Positions 33,149-40,915 of a stretch of DNA of 48,334 nucleotides are shown piece by piece (position 1 is the stretch's first letter; the number at the start of each line of letters is the position of its first letter). The notes beneath the pieces are model-generated. The model was not told the DNA's origin and ran no database searches. It saw only the letters and a program-made list of their open reading frames with translations. The translations under genes were made by a program, and so were the position numbers. Source of the DNA: Lentzea indica (GTDB lineage Bacteria > Actinomycetota > Actinomycetes > Mycobacteriales > Pseudonocardiaceae); the NCBI RefSeq assembly GCF_012184385.1, contig NZ_VSRL01000045.1, positions 1 through 48,334 on the forward strand, written 5' to 3'.

Positions 33149-33982
33149 TTACGACGTCAAGCGGGTGCGGAAGATCGCGGTGCCGGGGAAGAGCTTGCCG
33201 CGCAGCGGGCTCCACTGGCCCCAGATCCGGGTGTGCCCCTTCGGCCACTCGGGCTCGACCAGGTCCTCGACGACGAAACCGGTGTTCGTGAGCGCCCGGA
33301 CGTAGTCGCCGAGCGTGCGGTGGTGTTCGACGTAGGTGGCGTGGCCCTCGCCGTCGACCTCTACATAAGGAGTGCGGTCGAAGTACGACTGCGTGACCGT
33401 GAGGCCGAGCGGGCCGGGGTCGTCCGGGAAAATCCATCGCATCGGGTGGTTGACCGCGAAGACCCAGGGCGAGCCGGGCTTGAGCACGCGGGCGACCTCG
33501 CTGAAGATCTCCTGGACGTCGGCCACGAACGGCACGGCGCCGAACGCCGAGCAGGCGGCGTCGAAGGTGTCCTGCCTGAACGGCAACTGGTCGGCGCTCG
33601 CCTGGACGAGTGGTACGTCGATGCCGGTGCTGGCGTTGCTTTCACGCGCGTGCCGGAGCATGCCCTCGGAGATGTCGAGTGCGGTGACGTTCGCCTTGTT
33701 GGCCTTGAGCCAGCGTGCGCACGGGGCACTGCCGCATCCGACCTCCAAGATGCTCTGACCAGCGATGTCACCCAGGAACCTGGTCTCTTCCTCGCGCAGG
33801 CCCTCAGGGCACCAGACGAAGTCCGCCGCACCGAGGAAGTCGCCGTGCGTCTCGTGGTAGTCGTCGGCGTCCGCGTCCCACCAGATTCGGTTCGCCACGC
33901 GTGACTCGGCGGCGTCCGCCCCGCGCTTGACGATGCCGGCGGTGCCGAGCGCTTGTTCCGCGCTCGCGTGCTGGTTGGACAC
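33149..33982 (-). CDS. Class I SAM-dependent methyltransferase
   Basis: 277 residues. Motif I SILEVGCGSAPCARWL (about 78-93), acidic end of strand 2 VTALDISEGML, then QASADQLPFRQDTFDAACSAFGAVPFVAD and EVARVLKPGSPWVFAV. The N-terminal ANRIWWDADADDYHETHGDFLG is typical of the actinobacterial methyltransferase found divergent from rpsA. GTG 33982 has AAGGAG 6 bases upstream. The target (small molecule or RNA) is unknown. Confidence 0.9.
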   Translation of the reverse strand: MSNQHASAEQALGTAGIVKRGADAAESRVANRIWWDADADDYHETHGDFLGAADFVWCPEGLREEETRFLGDIAGQSILEVGCGSAPCARWLKANKANVTALDISEGMLRHARESNASTGIDVPLVQASADQLPFRQDTFDAACSAFGAVPFVADVQEIFSEVARVLKPGSPWVFAVNHPMRWIFPDDPGPLGLTVTQSYFDRTPYVEVDGEGHATYVEHHRTLGDYVRALTNTGFVVEDLVEPEWPKGHTRIWGQWSPLRGKLFPGTAIFRTRLTS

Positions 33983-34007
33983 ACTGCTCCTTCACATGGG
34001 GGCTGGT

Positions 34008-34037
34008 TTGCTTGCGCGTCTCGCGGCCGCGTACGAT
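34008..34037 (+). promoter_or_regulatory. Candidate rpsA promoter
   Basis: TTGCTT (34008-34013) and TACGAT (34032-34037) with an 18-bp spacer, 125 bp before the rpsA ATG, leaving a leader of about 115 nt. It is the best sigma-70-like match in the 179-bp divergent gap. Confidence 0.45.
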
Positions 34038-34161
34038 ATCGCGTGCGTAGTGGGTTAGTGCTGCCCATGATCCAGAACGGTCGGGATTCCAGGTCGCTGC
34101 GACGCTGCGCGCGCACCACTACCAGCCATCAATGCCAATCCGTACCGGAGCCACCTACCTA

Positions 34162-35652
34162 ATGTCCACCGACACCACCACCGCCCCCGTTGCCGCTGCT
34201 CCCAAGCAGGTCGCGATCAACGACATCGGGACGGAGGAGGACTTCCTCGCAGCTATCGACAAGACGATCAAGTACTTCAACGATGGCGACATCGTTGAGG
34301 GCACGATCGTCAAGGTCGATCGGGACGAGGTCCTGCTCGACATCGGCTACAAGACCGAGGGCGTCATCCCCTCGCGTGAACTGTCGATCAAGCACGACGT
34401 CGACCCCAACGAGGTCGTCAAGGTCGGTGACGAGGTCGAGGCGCTTGTTCTCCAGAAGGAGGACAAGGAAGGCCGCCTGATCCTCTCCAAGAAGCGCGCT
34501 CAGTACGAGCGGGCCTGGGGCACCATCGAGGCGCTCAAGGAGAAGGACGAGCCCGTCAAGGGCACGGTCATCGAGGTCGTCAAGGGTGGTCTCATCCTCG
34601 ACATCGGCCTCCGCGGCTTCCTCCCCGCCTCGCTCGTCGAGATGCGTCGCGTCCGCGACCTCCAGCCGTACGTCGGCCGTGAGCTCGAGGCGAAGATCAT
34701 CGAGCTGGACAAGAACCGCAACAACGTGGTTCTGTCCCGCCGCGCGTGGCTGGAGCAGACCCAGTCCGAGGTCCGCAGCGAGTTCCTCAACCAGCTGCAG
34801 AAGGGCCAGGTCCGCAAGGGCGTCGTGTCCTCGATCGTCAACTTCGGTGCCTTCGTGGACCTGGGTGGCGTCGACGGTCTCGTCCACGTCTCGGAGCTGT
34901 CCTGGAAGCACATCGACCACCCGTCCGAGGTTGTCGAGGTCGGCCAGGAAGTCACCGTCGAGGTCCTCGACGTCGACATGGAGCGCGAGCGCGTCTCCCT
35001 GTCGCTGAAGGCGACCCAGGAAGACCCGTGGCGCCAGTTCGCCCGCACCCACGCGATCGGCCAGATCGTGCCGGGCAAGGTCACCAAGCTGGTTCCGTTC
35101 GGTGCGTTCGTCCGCGTGGACGAGGGCATCGAGGGCCTGGTCCACATCTCCGAGCTGGCCGAGCGCCACGTCGAGATCCCGGAGCAGGTCGTCCAGGTCG
35201 GCGACGACGTCATGGTCAAGGTCATCGACATCGACCTCGACCGTCGCCGCATCTCGCTGTCGCTCAAGCAGGCCAACGAGGGCTTCACGGTCGACACCGA
35301 GTTCGACCCGACCCAGTACGGCATGGCCGCCGAGTACGACGACCAGGGCAACTACATCTACCCCGAGGGCTTCGACCCGGAGACCCAGGAGTGGCAGGAC
35401 GGCTTCGACAAGCAGCGTGAGGAGTGGGAGCGCCAGTACGCCGAGGCGCACACTCGTTACGAGGCCCACATGAAGCAGATCCGCAAGGCCGCCGAGGCCG
35501 AGGAAGAGGCGACGGCCGAGGGTGCGGGCAACTACACCTCCGGTGGCGACGCTCCTTCCGCTTCGGTCGGTGCGCCGGCTCAGTCCGGTGGCACGCTGGC
35601 TTCGGACGAGCAGCTCGCGGCGCTTCGCGAGAAGCTGTCGGGCGGCATGTGA
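34162..35652 (+). CDS. rpsA: 30S ribosomal protein S1
   Basis: 496 residues with four S1 (OB-fold) RNA-binding repeats: GDIVEGTIVKVDRDEVLLDIGYKTEG, VKGTVIEVVKGGLILDIGLRGFLPAS, VRKGVVSSIVNFGAFVDLGGVDGLVHVSELS, VPGKVTKLVPFGAFVRVDEGIEGLVHISELA. An acidic, Gly/Ser-rich C-terminal tail (about 365-496) follows. Actinobacterial S1 has four repeats rather than the six of E. coli, so the length is normal. It helps the 30S subunit bind mRNA. The ATG at 34162 gives the conserved MSTDTTTAPVAA start. An intrinsic terminator follows. Confidence 0.97.
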   Translation: MSTDTTTAPVAAAPKQVAINDIGTEEDFLAAIDKTIKYFNDGDIVEGTIVKVDRDEVLLDIGYKTEGVIPSRELSIKHDVDPNEVVKVGDEVEALVLQKEDKEGRLILSKKRAQYERAWGTIEALKEKDEPVKGTVIEVVKGGLILDIGLRGFLPASLVEMRRVRDLQPYVGRELEAKIIELDKNRNNVVLSRRAWLEQTQSEVRSEFLNQLQKGQVRKGVVSSIVNFGAFVDLGGVDGLVHVSELSWKHIDHPSEVVEVGQEVTVEVLDVDMERERVSLSLKATQEDPWRQFARTHAIGQIVPGKVTKLVPFGAFVRVDEGIEGLVHISELAERHVEIPEQVVQVGDDVMVKVIDIDLDRRRISLSLKQANEGFTVDTEFDPTQYGMAAEYDDQGNYIYPEGFDPETQEWQDGFDKQREEWERQYAEAHTRYEAHMKQIRKAAEAEEEATAEGAGNYTSGGDAPSASVGAPAQSGGTLASDEQLAALREKLSGGM

Positions 35653-35686
35653 GTCGCTGTCGCTGCTTCGTGTAGCTGACTGACGG

Positions 35687-35719
35687 AGGCCCTCGCATCC
35701 TTTTTGGGTGCGGGGGTCT
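35687..35719 (+). terminator. rpsA intrinsic terminator
   Basis: AGGCCCTCGCATCC (35687-35700), loop TTTTT, GGGTGCGGGGGTCT (35706-35719): 14-bp stem with three G-T pairs, then TTGTCGTTTTTTG. Confidence 0.85.
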
Positions 35720-35922
35720 TTGTCGTTTTTTGTCGGGGGTGCTGAGTAGGTTGAGTTGTAGGGGTTCCCGGATCGGGGGGACGCCTGCGTTAGCGTGCGG
35801 TGTGCGCGCTCTTGCCGGAGGTGGTCGCCCACGGTCCGTGGGTCGTCCCCCTGTTTCGTTGGCGGGTGCCGGTTTGTTGTCCGTAGGTGGGTTGGGTTGC
35901 GTGCTGGTGTGCCGGTTGCTTT

Positions 35923-35939
35923 CTGGGGCTCCGCCCCAG
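35923..35939. repeat. GGGGCTCCGCCCC hairpin element
   Basis: CTGGGGC-TCC-GCCCCAG with AGACCCC on its right is a small palindrome of the kind that recurs in intergenic regions of many actinomycete genomes (general knowledge). Only one copy is present here. Confidence 0.6.
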
Positions 35940-36040
35940 ACCCCGCCAATCTGATCAAAGACCTGTCCAGCGCCGTCGGCGGGTTGATGGCACGCCTGCT
36001 GCTGTTGGCGGCTTGCTGCTGCGTAGGTGGTTGCGGTTGG

Positions 36041-36182
36041 CGTGGGGTGGTCCCGTCACGAGTCGTACTCGAAGGCAGCCACACCCAGGGAGGAGGGTCA
36101 AGTCGACGAAAAGCGTGTCGACTTGACCCTCCTCCCTGGGCGCGGCAACAGCATCGGCACGACTCGTGACGGGACCACCCCA
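36041..36182. repeat. Nested perfect inverted repeat, MITE-like
   Basis: The outer arms, 36041-36065 and 36158-36182, are perfect 25-bp inverted repeats. The inner arms, 36083-36106 and 36116-36139, are perfect 24-bp inverted repeats around a 9-base loop. Unpaired linkers of 17-18 bases separate the two pairs. No coding capacity and no clear target duplication. A 13-base piece of the inner arm (GGAGGGTCAAGTC) recurs at 36309-36321. Confidence 0.85.
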
Positions 36183-36198
36183 CCCACTGGGTGTGTGA

Positions 36199-36281
36199 AG
36201 GACGGGCTCGGCTGCGCCTTCGCGGGGGTGGACGGGCTCGGCTGCGCCATCGCGGAGGGACTGCTCGGCCTTGCTTTCGTG
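36199..36281. repeat. Tandem repeats of 30-bp period
   Basis: GGACGGGCTCGGCTGCGCC plus TCGCGG occurs at 36199-36223 and again at 36229-36253 with one change; a degenerate third copy starts near 36257. Confidence 0.7.
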
Positions 36282-36343
36282 GTGGCGCGTCACCGTTCAC
36301 TCTGTGGTGGAGGGTCAAGTCCGTTGTGTAGGTTGGCAAACCT

Positions 36344-36960
36344 ATGCGTGGGAACAAGTTCTTCGTGGTGCTGAGCGCGGCGGCGCTGTCGGTCTGCGCG
36401 GCCTGCTCGTCCGCGGTTCCGCAAACCCAAGCGCCGCCACCACAAATCCCGAAGATCACGCCGCCGACCACGCCGTCGCGGGTTCCGTTGATGGTTGATC
36501 GGCCGTTGCCTGACGACTGCGAGCTCGTCGTGTCCGCTGATGCGATGAACGCCGCGCTGGGGCAGGAGCTTCCTGGTGAGCCTCGGATCATCATGGCATC
36601 AAGGAGCCGGGGATCGGGCGCACTGGCAAGATCGACTGTTACTACGGCATTCCGGAGAAGCGGAACCTGCCGGACGCGAAGATCGTCATCGGGCTCTCGA
36701 CCTACACGGACGAGCTGACGGCTCGTACTCGGGTCAACGAGAGTGTTGAGGCTGAGCGGCAGGACGGGGCGAAGGTCACCGAGGTCGACGTCGGGAAGCA
36801 GAAGGGCATGTTGATCGAGGGCAAGGACGAGCAGCTGTTGATCGGGTGGCTCGGCAAGTCCACGTTCGTGGTGCGCAACCGGCACAACTTCATCCCCCAG
36901 GCCAAGCTCACGGCGATCCTGCCGGTACTCGCGCAGCAGTCGATGACGCCGCCGGTCTAG
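36344..36960 (+). CDS. Lipoprotein of unknown function, 1-base frameshift near 36598
   Basis: MRGNKFFVVLSAAALSVCAACSSAVPQTQ is a lipoprotein signal with lipobox VCAAC, followed by a Pro/Thr-rich linker. A domain begins LPDDCELVVSADAMNAALGQELPGEPRIIM. One base is then missing (ATGGCATC for ATGGGCATC) and the other frame continues GIKEPGIGRTGKIDCYYGIPE, then SVEAERQDGAKVTEVDVGKQKGMLI to the TAG at 36960. Restored length is 205 residues. The paired Cys (DDC and IDCYYG) resemble DUF3558-like surface lipoproteins, but the family is not certain. The 3' end overlaps the convergent MerR gene by 53 bp. Confidence 0.72.
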
Positions 36961-37303
36961 CGGTGATGATGGTGTCCAAAGCGGACTGAGCTTCTTGAAG
37001 CGCGCGGATCGACTCGGCTATCCGGGCGCGTTCGACCAGGAGTTCGTCCACCAGTTCGGGGCAGATCGAGGCGATCAGGCGTTCGCCGTCCACGCCCATG
37101 CAGGGCAGCACTTCCGCGATCGTTTCCGTCGAGAGGCCGGCGGCGAGCAGGCTGCGGATGTGGGCCACGCGCAGGACGTCGGGGTCGCCGTACACGCGGT
37201 AGCCGCTGGGCAGGCGTTGTGGCGTGAGCAGGCCCTGTTCCTCGTAGTAGCGCAGTAGCCGCTGGCTCACGCCGGTGCGGCGGGACAGCTCTCCGATCCG
37301 CAT
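36908..37303 (-). CDS. MerR family transcriptional regulator
   Basis: 131 residues from ATG 37303. MRIGELSRRTGVSQRLLRYYEEQGLLTPQRLPSGYRVYGDPDVLRV is the canonical MerR winged helix, followed by a dimer coiled coil (ELVDELLVERARIAESIRALQEAQSALDTII). There is no metal-binding Cys pattern, so it is more like drug- or small-molecule-responsive members. It is divergent from an MFS exporter with a MerR-type promoter between them, so exporter activation is likely. Confidence 0.92.
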   Translation of the reverse strand: MRIGELSRRTGVSQRLLRYYEEQGLLTPQRLPSGYRVYGDPDVLRVAHIRSLLAAGLSTETIAEVLPCMGVDGERLIASICPELVDELLVERARIAESIRALQEAQSALDTIITARPAASSTAARVPAGSP

Positions 37304-37315
37304 GCGAATTCCCCC

Positions 37316-37347
37316 TTGACTCTCACACCCATGTGAGACTTTAGCGT
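37316..37347 (+). promoter_or_regulatory. MerR-type promoter of the MFS gene
   Basis: TTGACT (37316-37321), a 20-bp spacer, and TAGCGT (37342-37347). Within the spacer, TCTCACA-CCCA-TGTGAGA (37321-37338) is a perfect palindrome. An overlong spacer with a central dyad is the hallmark of MerR-activated promoters. The -10 ends 6 bases before ATG 37354, so the transcript is likely leaderless. Confidence 0.85.
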
Positions 37348-37353
37348 CGGCAC

Positions 37354-38619
37354 ATGACAACTCGATCAACGGAGGGTGTGCGGTCCTGGCTGGGGCTGGC
37401 GGTCCTCGCGCTGCCCACGGCCGTGCTCGCCATGGACGTCACGATCCTCTACCTCGCGTCGCCGCACCTCGCGAGGAGTTTGCAGCCGAGCGACACGGAG
37501 TTGCTCTGGATTCTCGACAGCTACGGGTTCGTGATCGCCGCGCTGCTCATCCCGATGGGGGTGCTCGGCGACCGGATCGGGCGGCGGAAACTGTTGCTCA
37601 TCGGTGCGGCGGCGTTCGCGGGAGCGTCGGTGCTGGCGGCGTATGCGCCTTCGCCGGAGGCGTTGATCGCGGCACGGGCACTGCTCGGTGTTGCGGGATC
37701 GACGTTGATGCCGTCGACGCTGGCGTTGATCAGCACGATGTTCCGGGCTCGGCGGAGCACGGCGATCGGGGTCTGGGCGGCGGCGATGTCCGGTGGTGTG
37801 GCGCTGGGGCCGGTGGTCGGCGGGGCGTTGCTGGAGACGTGGTGGTGGGGGTCGGCGTTTCTGGCGGCGGTGCCGGTGATGGTGTTGTTGCTGGTCATTG
37901 GGCCGTTTGTGCTGCCGGAGCAGCATGGGCCGAAGGAGCGGGTGGATCTGCCGAGTGTCGGGCTCGTGCTCGGGGCGACGGTTCTGACGGTTTACGGCAT
38001 CAAGCACTTCGACGTGGTTCCGGCGGTTGCGGGGCTGGGGCTCGGCGTGTGGTTCGTGCGGCGGCAGCGGAAGATCGCGCGGCCGTTGATCGAGATGACG
38101 CTGTTCCGGGGACGGTTCGGGCGTGCTGTGGTGGTGCTGATCGCGGACGCCGCGGTCACGGCTGGGGTCTACCTGCTGGTCACGCAGCAGTTGCAGGAGC
38201 ACTTTTCGCCGTTGCGGGCGGGGCTTCTCCTGCTGCCCGCGTCTGTCGCGATGGTCCTGACGTCGGTGCTCGCTCCGCGTCTCGCCGGTGCCTTCGGGGC
38301 CGGCCGGACCGTGGCGGTGGCGTTGGTCGTGGCGGCCGCCGGGTTCGCGATCGTGCCGTTCGCGACGGTGCTCGGGATCTTCGTGGTCTATATCGGGCAG
38401 GGGCCGGTGATGGCGTTGAGCACCGATCTGATCGTCGGGGCGGCGCCGCCGGAGAAGGCGGGATCGGCGGCGGCGGTGTCGGAGACGGGGATGGAGTTCG
38501 GGCTGGCGCTGGGCGTCGCGGTGATCGGGACGGTCGGGGCTGCCACGGGTTTCGGCACGGTCGCCGTGGTCGCGGTGGTGGTGTCGGTCCTGCTGGTTCC
38601 GCTGGCCCGGCTAACCTGA
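37354..38619 (+). CDS. MFS drug-efflux transporter (DHA2-like)
   Basis: 421 residues, multi-pass. LAMDVTILYLASPHLARSLQPSDTELLWILDSYGFVIAALLIPMGVLGDRIGRRKLLLIG contains the motif D1-type start and motif A (GxLGDRIGRRK). STLMPSTLALISTMFRARRSTAIGVWAAAMSGGVALGPVVGGALLE carries motif C. This is the SmvA/QacA-like proton-drug antiporter style, though shorter than the usual 480-500 residues. The divergent MerR regulator probably induces it on binding a substrate drug. Confidence 0.9.
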   Translation: MTTRSTEGVRSWLGLAVLALPTAVLAMDVTILYLASPHLARSLQPSDTELLWILDSYGFVIAALLIPMGVLGDRIGRRKLLLIGAAAFAGASVLAAYAPSPEALIAARALLGVAGSTLMPSTLALISTMFRARRSTAIGVWAAAMSGGVALGPVVGGALLETWWWGSAFLAAVPVMVLLLVIGPFVLPEQHGPKERVDLPSVGLVLGATVLTVYGIKHFDVVPAVAGLGLGVWFVRRQRKIARPLIEMTLFRGRFGRAVVVLIADAAVTAGVYLLVTQQLQEHFSPLRAGLLLLPASVAMVLTSVLAPRLAGAFGAGRTVAVALVVAAAGFAIVPFATVLGIFVVYIGQGPVMALSTDLIVGAAPPEKAGSAAAVSETGMEFGLALGVAVIGTVGAATGFGTVAVVAVVVSVLLVPLARLT

Positions 38620-38624
38620 CCGGC

Positions 38625-39773
38625 ATGCTCAGGGTGGGGTTGACCGGGGGAATCGGGTCCGGCAAGTCGACGGTCGCGAAGCTGCTGGAAGAGCGCGGCG
38701 CTGTCGTCATCGACGCGGACAAGCTCGCGCGTGAGGTGCTGGAGCCTGGTACCGACGGGCTCAAGGAGGTCGTCAAGGCGTTCGGTGAGGACGTTCTCCA
38801 CGGTGACGGCACGTTGAATCGTGCGGCGCTGGCGGCCAAGGCGTTTGCCAGTGAGGAAGCGCGGCAGACGCTCAACGGGATCACGCACCCGCGCATCGGC
38901 GCGCTCACCGGTCAGCGGATGGGTGAGGCGCCTGAGGACGCGATCGTGGTGCACGACATCCCGTTGCTGGTGGAGCGGGACATGGCGGCGGCCTACCACC
39001 TGGTGATCGTCGTGTACGCGGACTCGGAGACGCGGTTGCGGCGGCTCGTCACCAGCCGGGGCATGGATCGGCGGGATGCCGAGAACCGGATCGCCGCGCA
39101 GGCCACCGACGAGCAGCGCCGGGCCGTTGCGGACGTGTGGCTGGACAACAGCGGTGAGGTTCCGGACGTCACGGCGTTGTGGGACCGGCTGGTGGGGTTC
39201 GAGAAGAACGTGCGCACGCAGTCTTACGCGCCTGGGGCGCCGATCGTCGTGCCGTACGACTCGCGCTGGCCCGCGCAGGCGCGGCGGATCGCGCGGCGGA
39301 TCAGCCTGGCGGCCGGTGGCCGGCACGTGGAGCACATCGGGTCGACGTCGGTTCCCGGGCTCGCGGCCAAGGACGTGCTGGACTTCCAGCTCGCCGTCGA
39401 GGACATGGAGACGGCCGACTTGCTGCGGGAGACGTTGGCACGGGCCGGTTTCCCGTACGTGGGGCCGTACGAGGACACGCCGCGTGGCGCGGGTGACTGG
39501 AGCAAGAGGCTGCACGCCGGGGCGGATCCTGGGCGGCGGGTGAACCTGCACCTGCGCGTCGAAGGTGCTGCCAACTGGCGGTGGGCTGTCGACTTCCGCG
39601 ACTGGCTGCGGCACGACGCCCAGGCTCGTGAAGAGTACGCGAACCTCAAACTTGAGCTGTCCCAACGGTTTGCGGCCGACACCGGCGCCTTCGCCTACGG
39701 TGAGGCGAAGGAACCGTGGATGGAGGCGGCTGTCAAGCGCGTCGAGTCTTACAAGGGTGGCCAGGCGTCGTAG
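38625..39773 (+). CDS. coaE: Dephospho-CoA kinase fused to a GrpB/UPF0157 domain
   Basis: 382 residues. N-terminal CoaE (about 1-200): P-loop VGLTGGIGSGKSTVAKLL, VIDADKLAREVLEPG, HPRIGALTGQRM, IVVHDIPLLVERDMAAAYHLVIVVYAD, RLVTSRGMDRRDAENRIAAQ. It phosphorylates dephospho-CoA in the last step of CoA synthesis. The C-terminal GrpB-like nucleotidyltransferase-fold domain (about 212-375) has VEHIGSTSVPGLAAKDVLDFQLAV and RVNLHLRVEG. The same fusion is known from mycobacterial CoaE. TAACCT ends 7 bases before ATG 38625, which suggests a leaderless promoter of its own. Confidence 0.95.
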   Translation: MLRVGLTGGIGSGKSTVAKLLEERGAVVIDADKLAREVLEPGTDGLKEVVKAFGEDVLHGDGTLNRAALAAKAFASEEARQTLNGITHPRIGALTGQRMGEAPEDAIVVHDIPLLVERDMAAAYHLVIVVYADSETRLRRLVTSRGMDRRDAENRIAAQATDEQRRAVADVWLDNSGEVPDVTALWDRLVGFEKNVRTQSYAPGAPIVVPYDSRWPAQARRIARRISLAAGGRHVEHIGSTSVPGLAAKDVLDFQLAVEDMETADLLRETLARAGFPYVGPYEDTPRGAGDWSKRLHAGADPGRRVNLHLRVEGAANWRWAVDFRDWLRHDAQAREEYANLKLELSQRFAADTGAFAYGEAKEPWMEAAVKRVESYKGGQAS

Positions 39774-40267
39774 ATGCCGTGCCACGTCAGCCACGACGTG
39801 AGGTTGTGGTTGACGTTGCTGAGCTCTTCGAGGGTGCGGTGGACCGTGCGCAGCGCCTGGTCGGCGTCACCCGGTCGCAGCACGCGGCCCGCGACGGCGG
39901 CGGCGAACTCCTCGCTGCGCACGATGCGGGCCGTGGTGCCGCCTGGAACCGCCAGTCCCAGCAACAGGTCCGTGGTCTGCCAGTGCCGGTGGTCGCGCTC
40001 GACCCGCACCGCGGACAGCACGCTCGGGCCGCTGCGCGCGTGCCGGGAGCGCGGGCGGTAGGTCGTCAGGCGCAGACCCAGATCGGGCAGCAGCCACGTG
40101 ACCTCGGCGTCCGAGAAAGGATCTTCCGGGGTGGGATGCTCGATCCGCAGACCCCAGCGTTCCACGTAGCAAGAACTGAGGGTCCGCGTGCCGCCGGATG
40201 AATAACTTCGCACGCCCGAAATGGTGTCGACGACATCGACCAGCTGAGGTGTAGTGACCGCTCCCAC
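39749..40267 (-). CDS. DUF402-domain protein (divergent copy)
   Basis: About 172 residues. SVLSAVRVERDHRHWQTTDLLLGLAVPGGTTARIVRSEEFAAAVAGRVLRPGDADQALRTVHRTLEEL follows the DUF402 (FomD-like) pattern, but the acidic metal/substrate residues of the family are largely replaced. The GTG at 40267 is favoured over a TTG at 40285 because TACCCT lies exactly 7 bases upstream, the leaderless layout seen for its neighbours. It is a diverged paralogue of the next gene and may have lost catalysis. The 3' end overlaps coaE by 25 bp. Confidence 0.65.
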   Translation of the reverse strand: MGAVTTPQLVDVVDTISGVRSYSSGGTRTLSSCYVERWGLRIEHPTPEDPFSDAEVTWLLPDLGLRLTTYRPRSRHARSGPSVLSAVRVERDHRHWQTTDLLLGLAVPGGTTARIVRSEEFAAAVAGRVLRPGDADQALRTVHRTLEELSNVNHNLTSWLTWHGIYDAWPPL

Positions 40268-40355
40268 GACGCCGAGGGTAGTCAAATAAGTGCTCCCAGT
40301 AACACGCCGGGTTGATTTGTTACGTCACGGTCAGATGACGACCACACTCTGTGTA

Positions 40356-40865
40356 TCAACGCCACGAGGTGGGACACCCTGAAGAGGTGAGCCACCTGAC
40401 CACATCGTGACCGTGCGCCGAAATGCCCGATACCGCCGAGTAGGTGGTTTCCAGTGCCCATTGCGCGCGTTCTGCAGAGATCAAGTTGTGTTGCACCGCG
40501 GCGATCAACTCGTCGGTGTCCAGAACAGTCACGCTGTGACCCGTTCGGACGATCAGATCGAGGTACAGGTCGGTCGTCTTCCAGACGCTGCCTATCGCGG
40601 AGATCTCCACGACGTCGACGTAGAAGTCGAAGTCGATCTGATGACCGCGGTGCCACGACTGGCGCGTGACCCGGATGTTGAGCTTGGGCAGGAACCAGCT
40701 CTCGAAGTGACTGATCTTCGGATGCCCGGCGAGCGGCCGGAACATGTAGAGGCCGGTCGGGGTGAGGCGGAACTCGTCGACGCTCCTCAGCTGTCCCTTG
40801 GGATCTGTGTTGCTCTTGGCGTCCAGGTCGAAGTACTCGATCTTCGGCGGATGGATGTGTGCCAC
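40356..40865 (-). CDS. DUF402-domain protein
   Basis: About 169 residues from GTG 40865 (VAHIHPPKIEYFDLDAKSNTDPKGQLRSVDEFRLTPTGLYMFRPL). HQIDFDFYVDVVEISAIGSVWKTTDLYLDLIVRTGHSVTVLDTDELIAAV is the DUF402 core with its D/E ligands. M. tuberculosis carries a DUF402 gene (Rv1632c) at the same place, between coaE and uvrB. Related phosphohydrolases (Ntdp, FomD) remove phosphate or nucleotide groups with Mn/Mg. An upstream GTG at 40901 is possible; CAGTAT 7 bases before 40865 supports the shorter form. Confidence 0.8.
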   Translation of the reverse strand: MAHIHPPKIEYFDLDAKSNTDPKGQLRSVDEFRLTPTGLYMFRPLAGHPKISHFESWFLPKLNIRVTRQSWHRGHQIDFDFYVDVVEISAIGSVWKTTDLYLDLIVRTGHSVTVLDTDELIAAVQHNLISAERAQWALETTYSAVSGISAHGHDVVRWLTSSGCPTSWR

Positions 40866-40915
40866 GTCCGCGATACTGCCATCGTTCGGCCGTGCGGCCA
40901 CTTAGGATGCCGCGC

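Larger units (their letters stand above)
35720..36343. other. Gene-free, repeat-rich spacer between rpsA and a lipoprotein gene
   Basis: About 620 bp with no credible reading frame. It contains the GGGGCTCCGCCCC hairpin (35923-35939), a 142-bp nested inverted repeat (36041-36182), 30-bp tandem repeats (36199-36281) and a loose duplication of a GTAGGTGG-containing segment (35883 and 36022). It may be a graveyard of small mobile repeats. Confidence 0.7.

Noticed and set aside
34159..36885. 908-codon minus-strand frame over rpsA and the repeat region
   Set aside because: Antisense to rpsA with unrelated low-complexity N-terminal sequence from the repeats.
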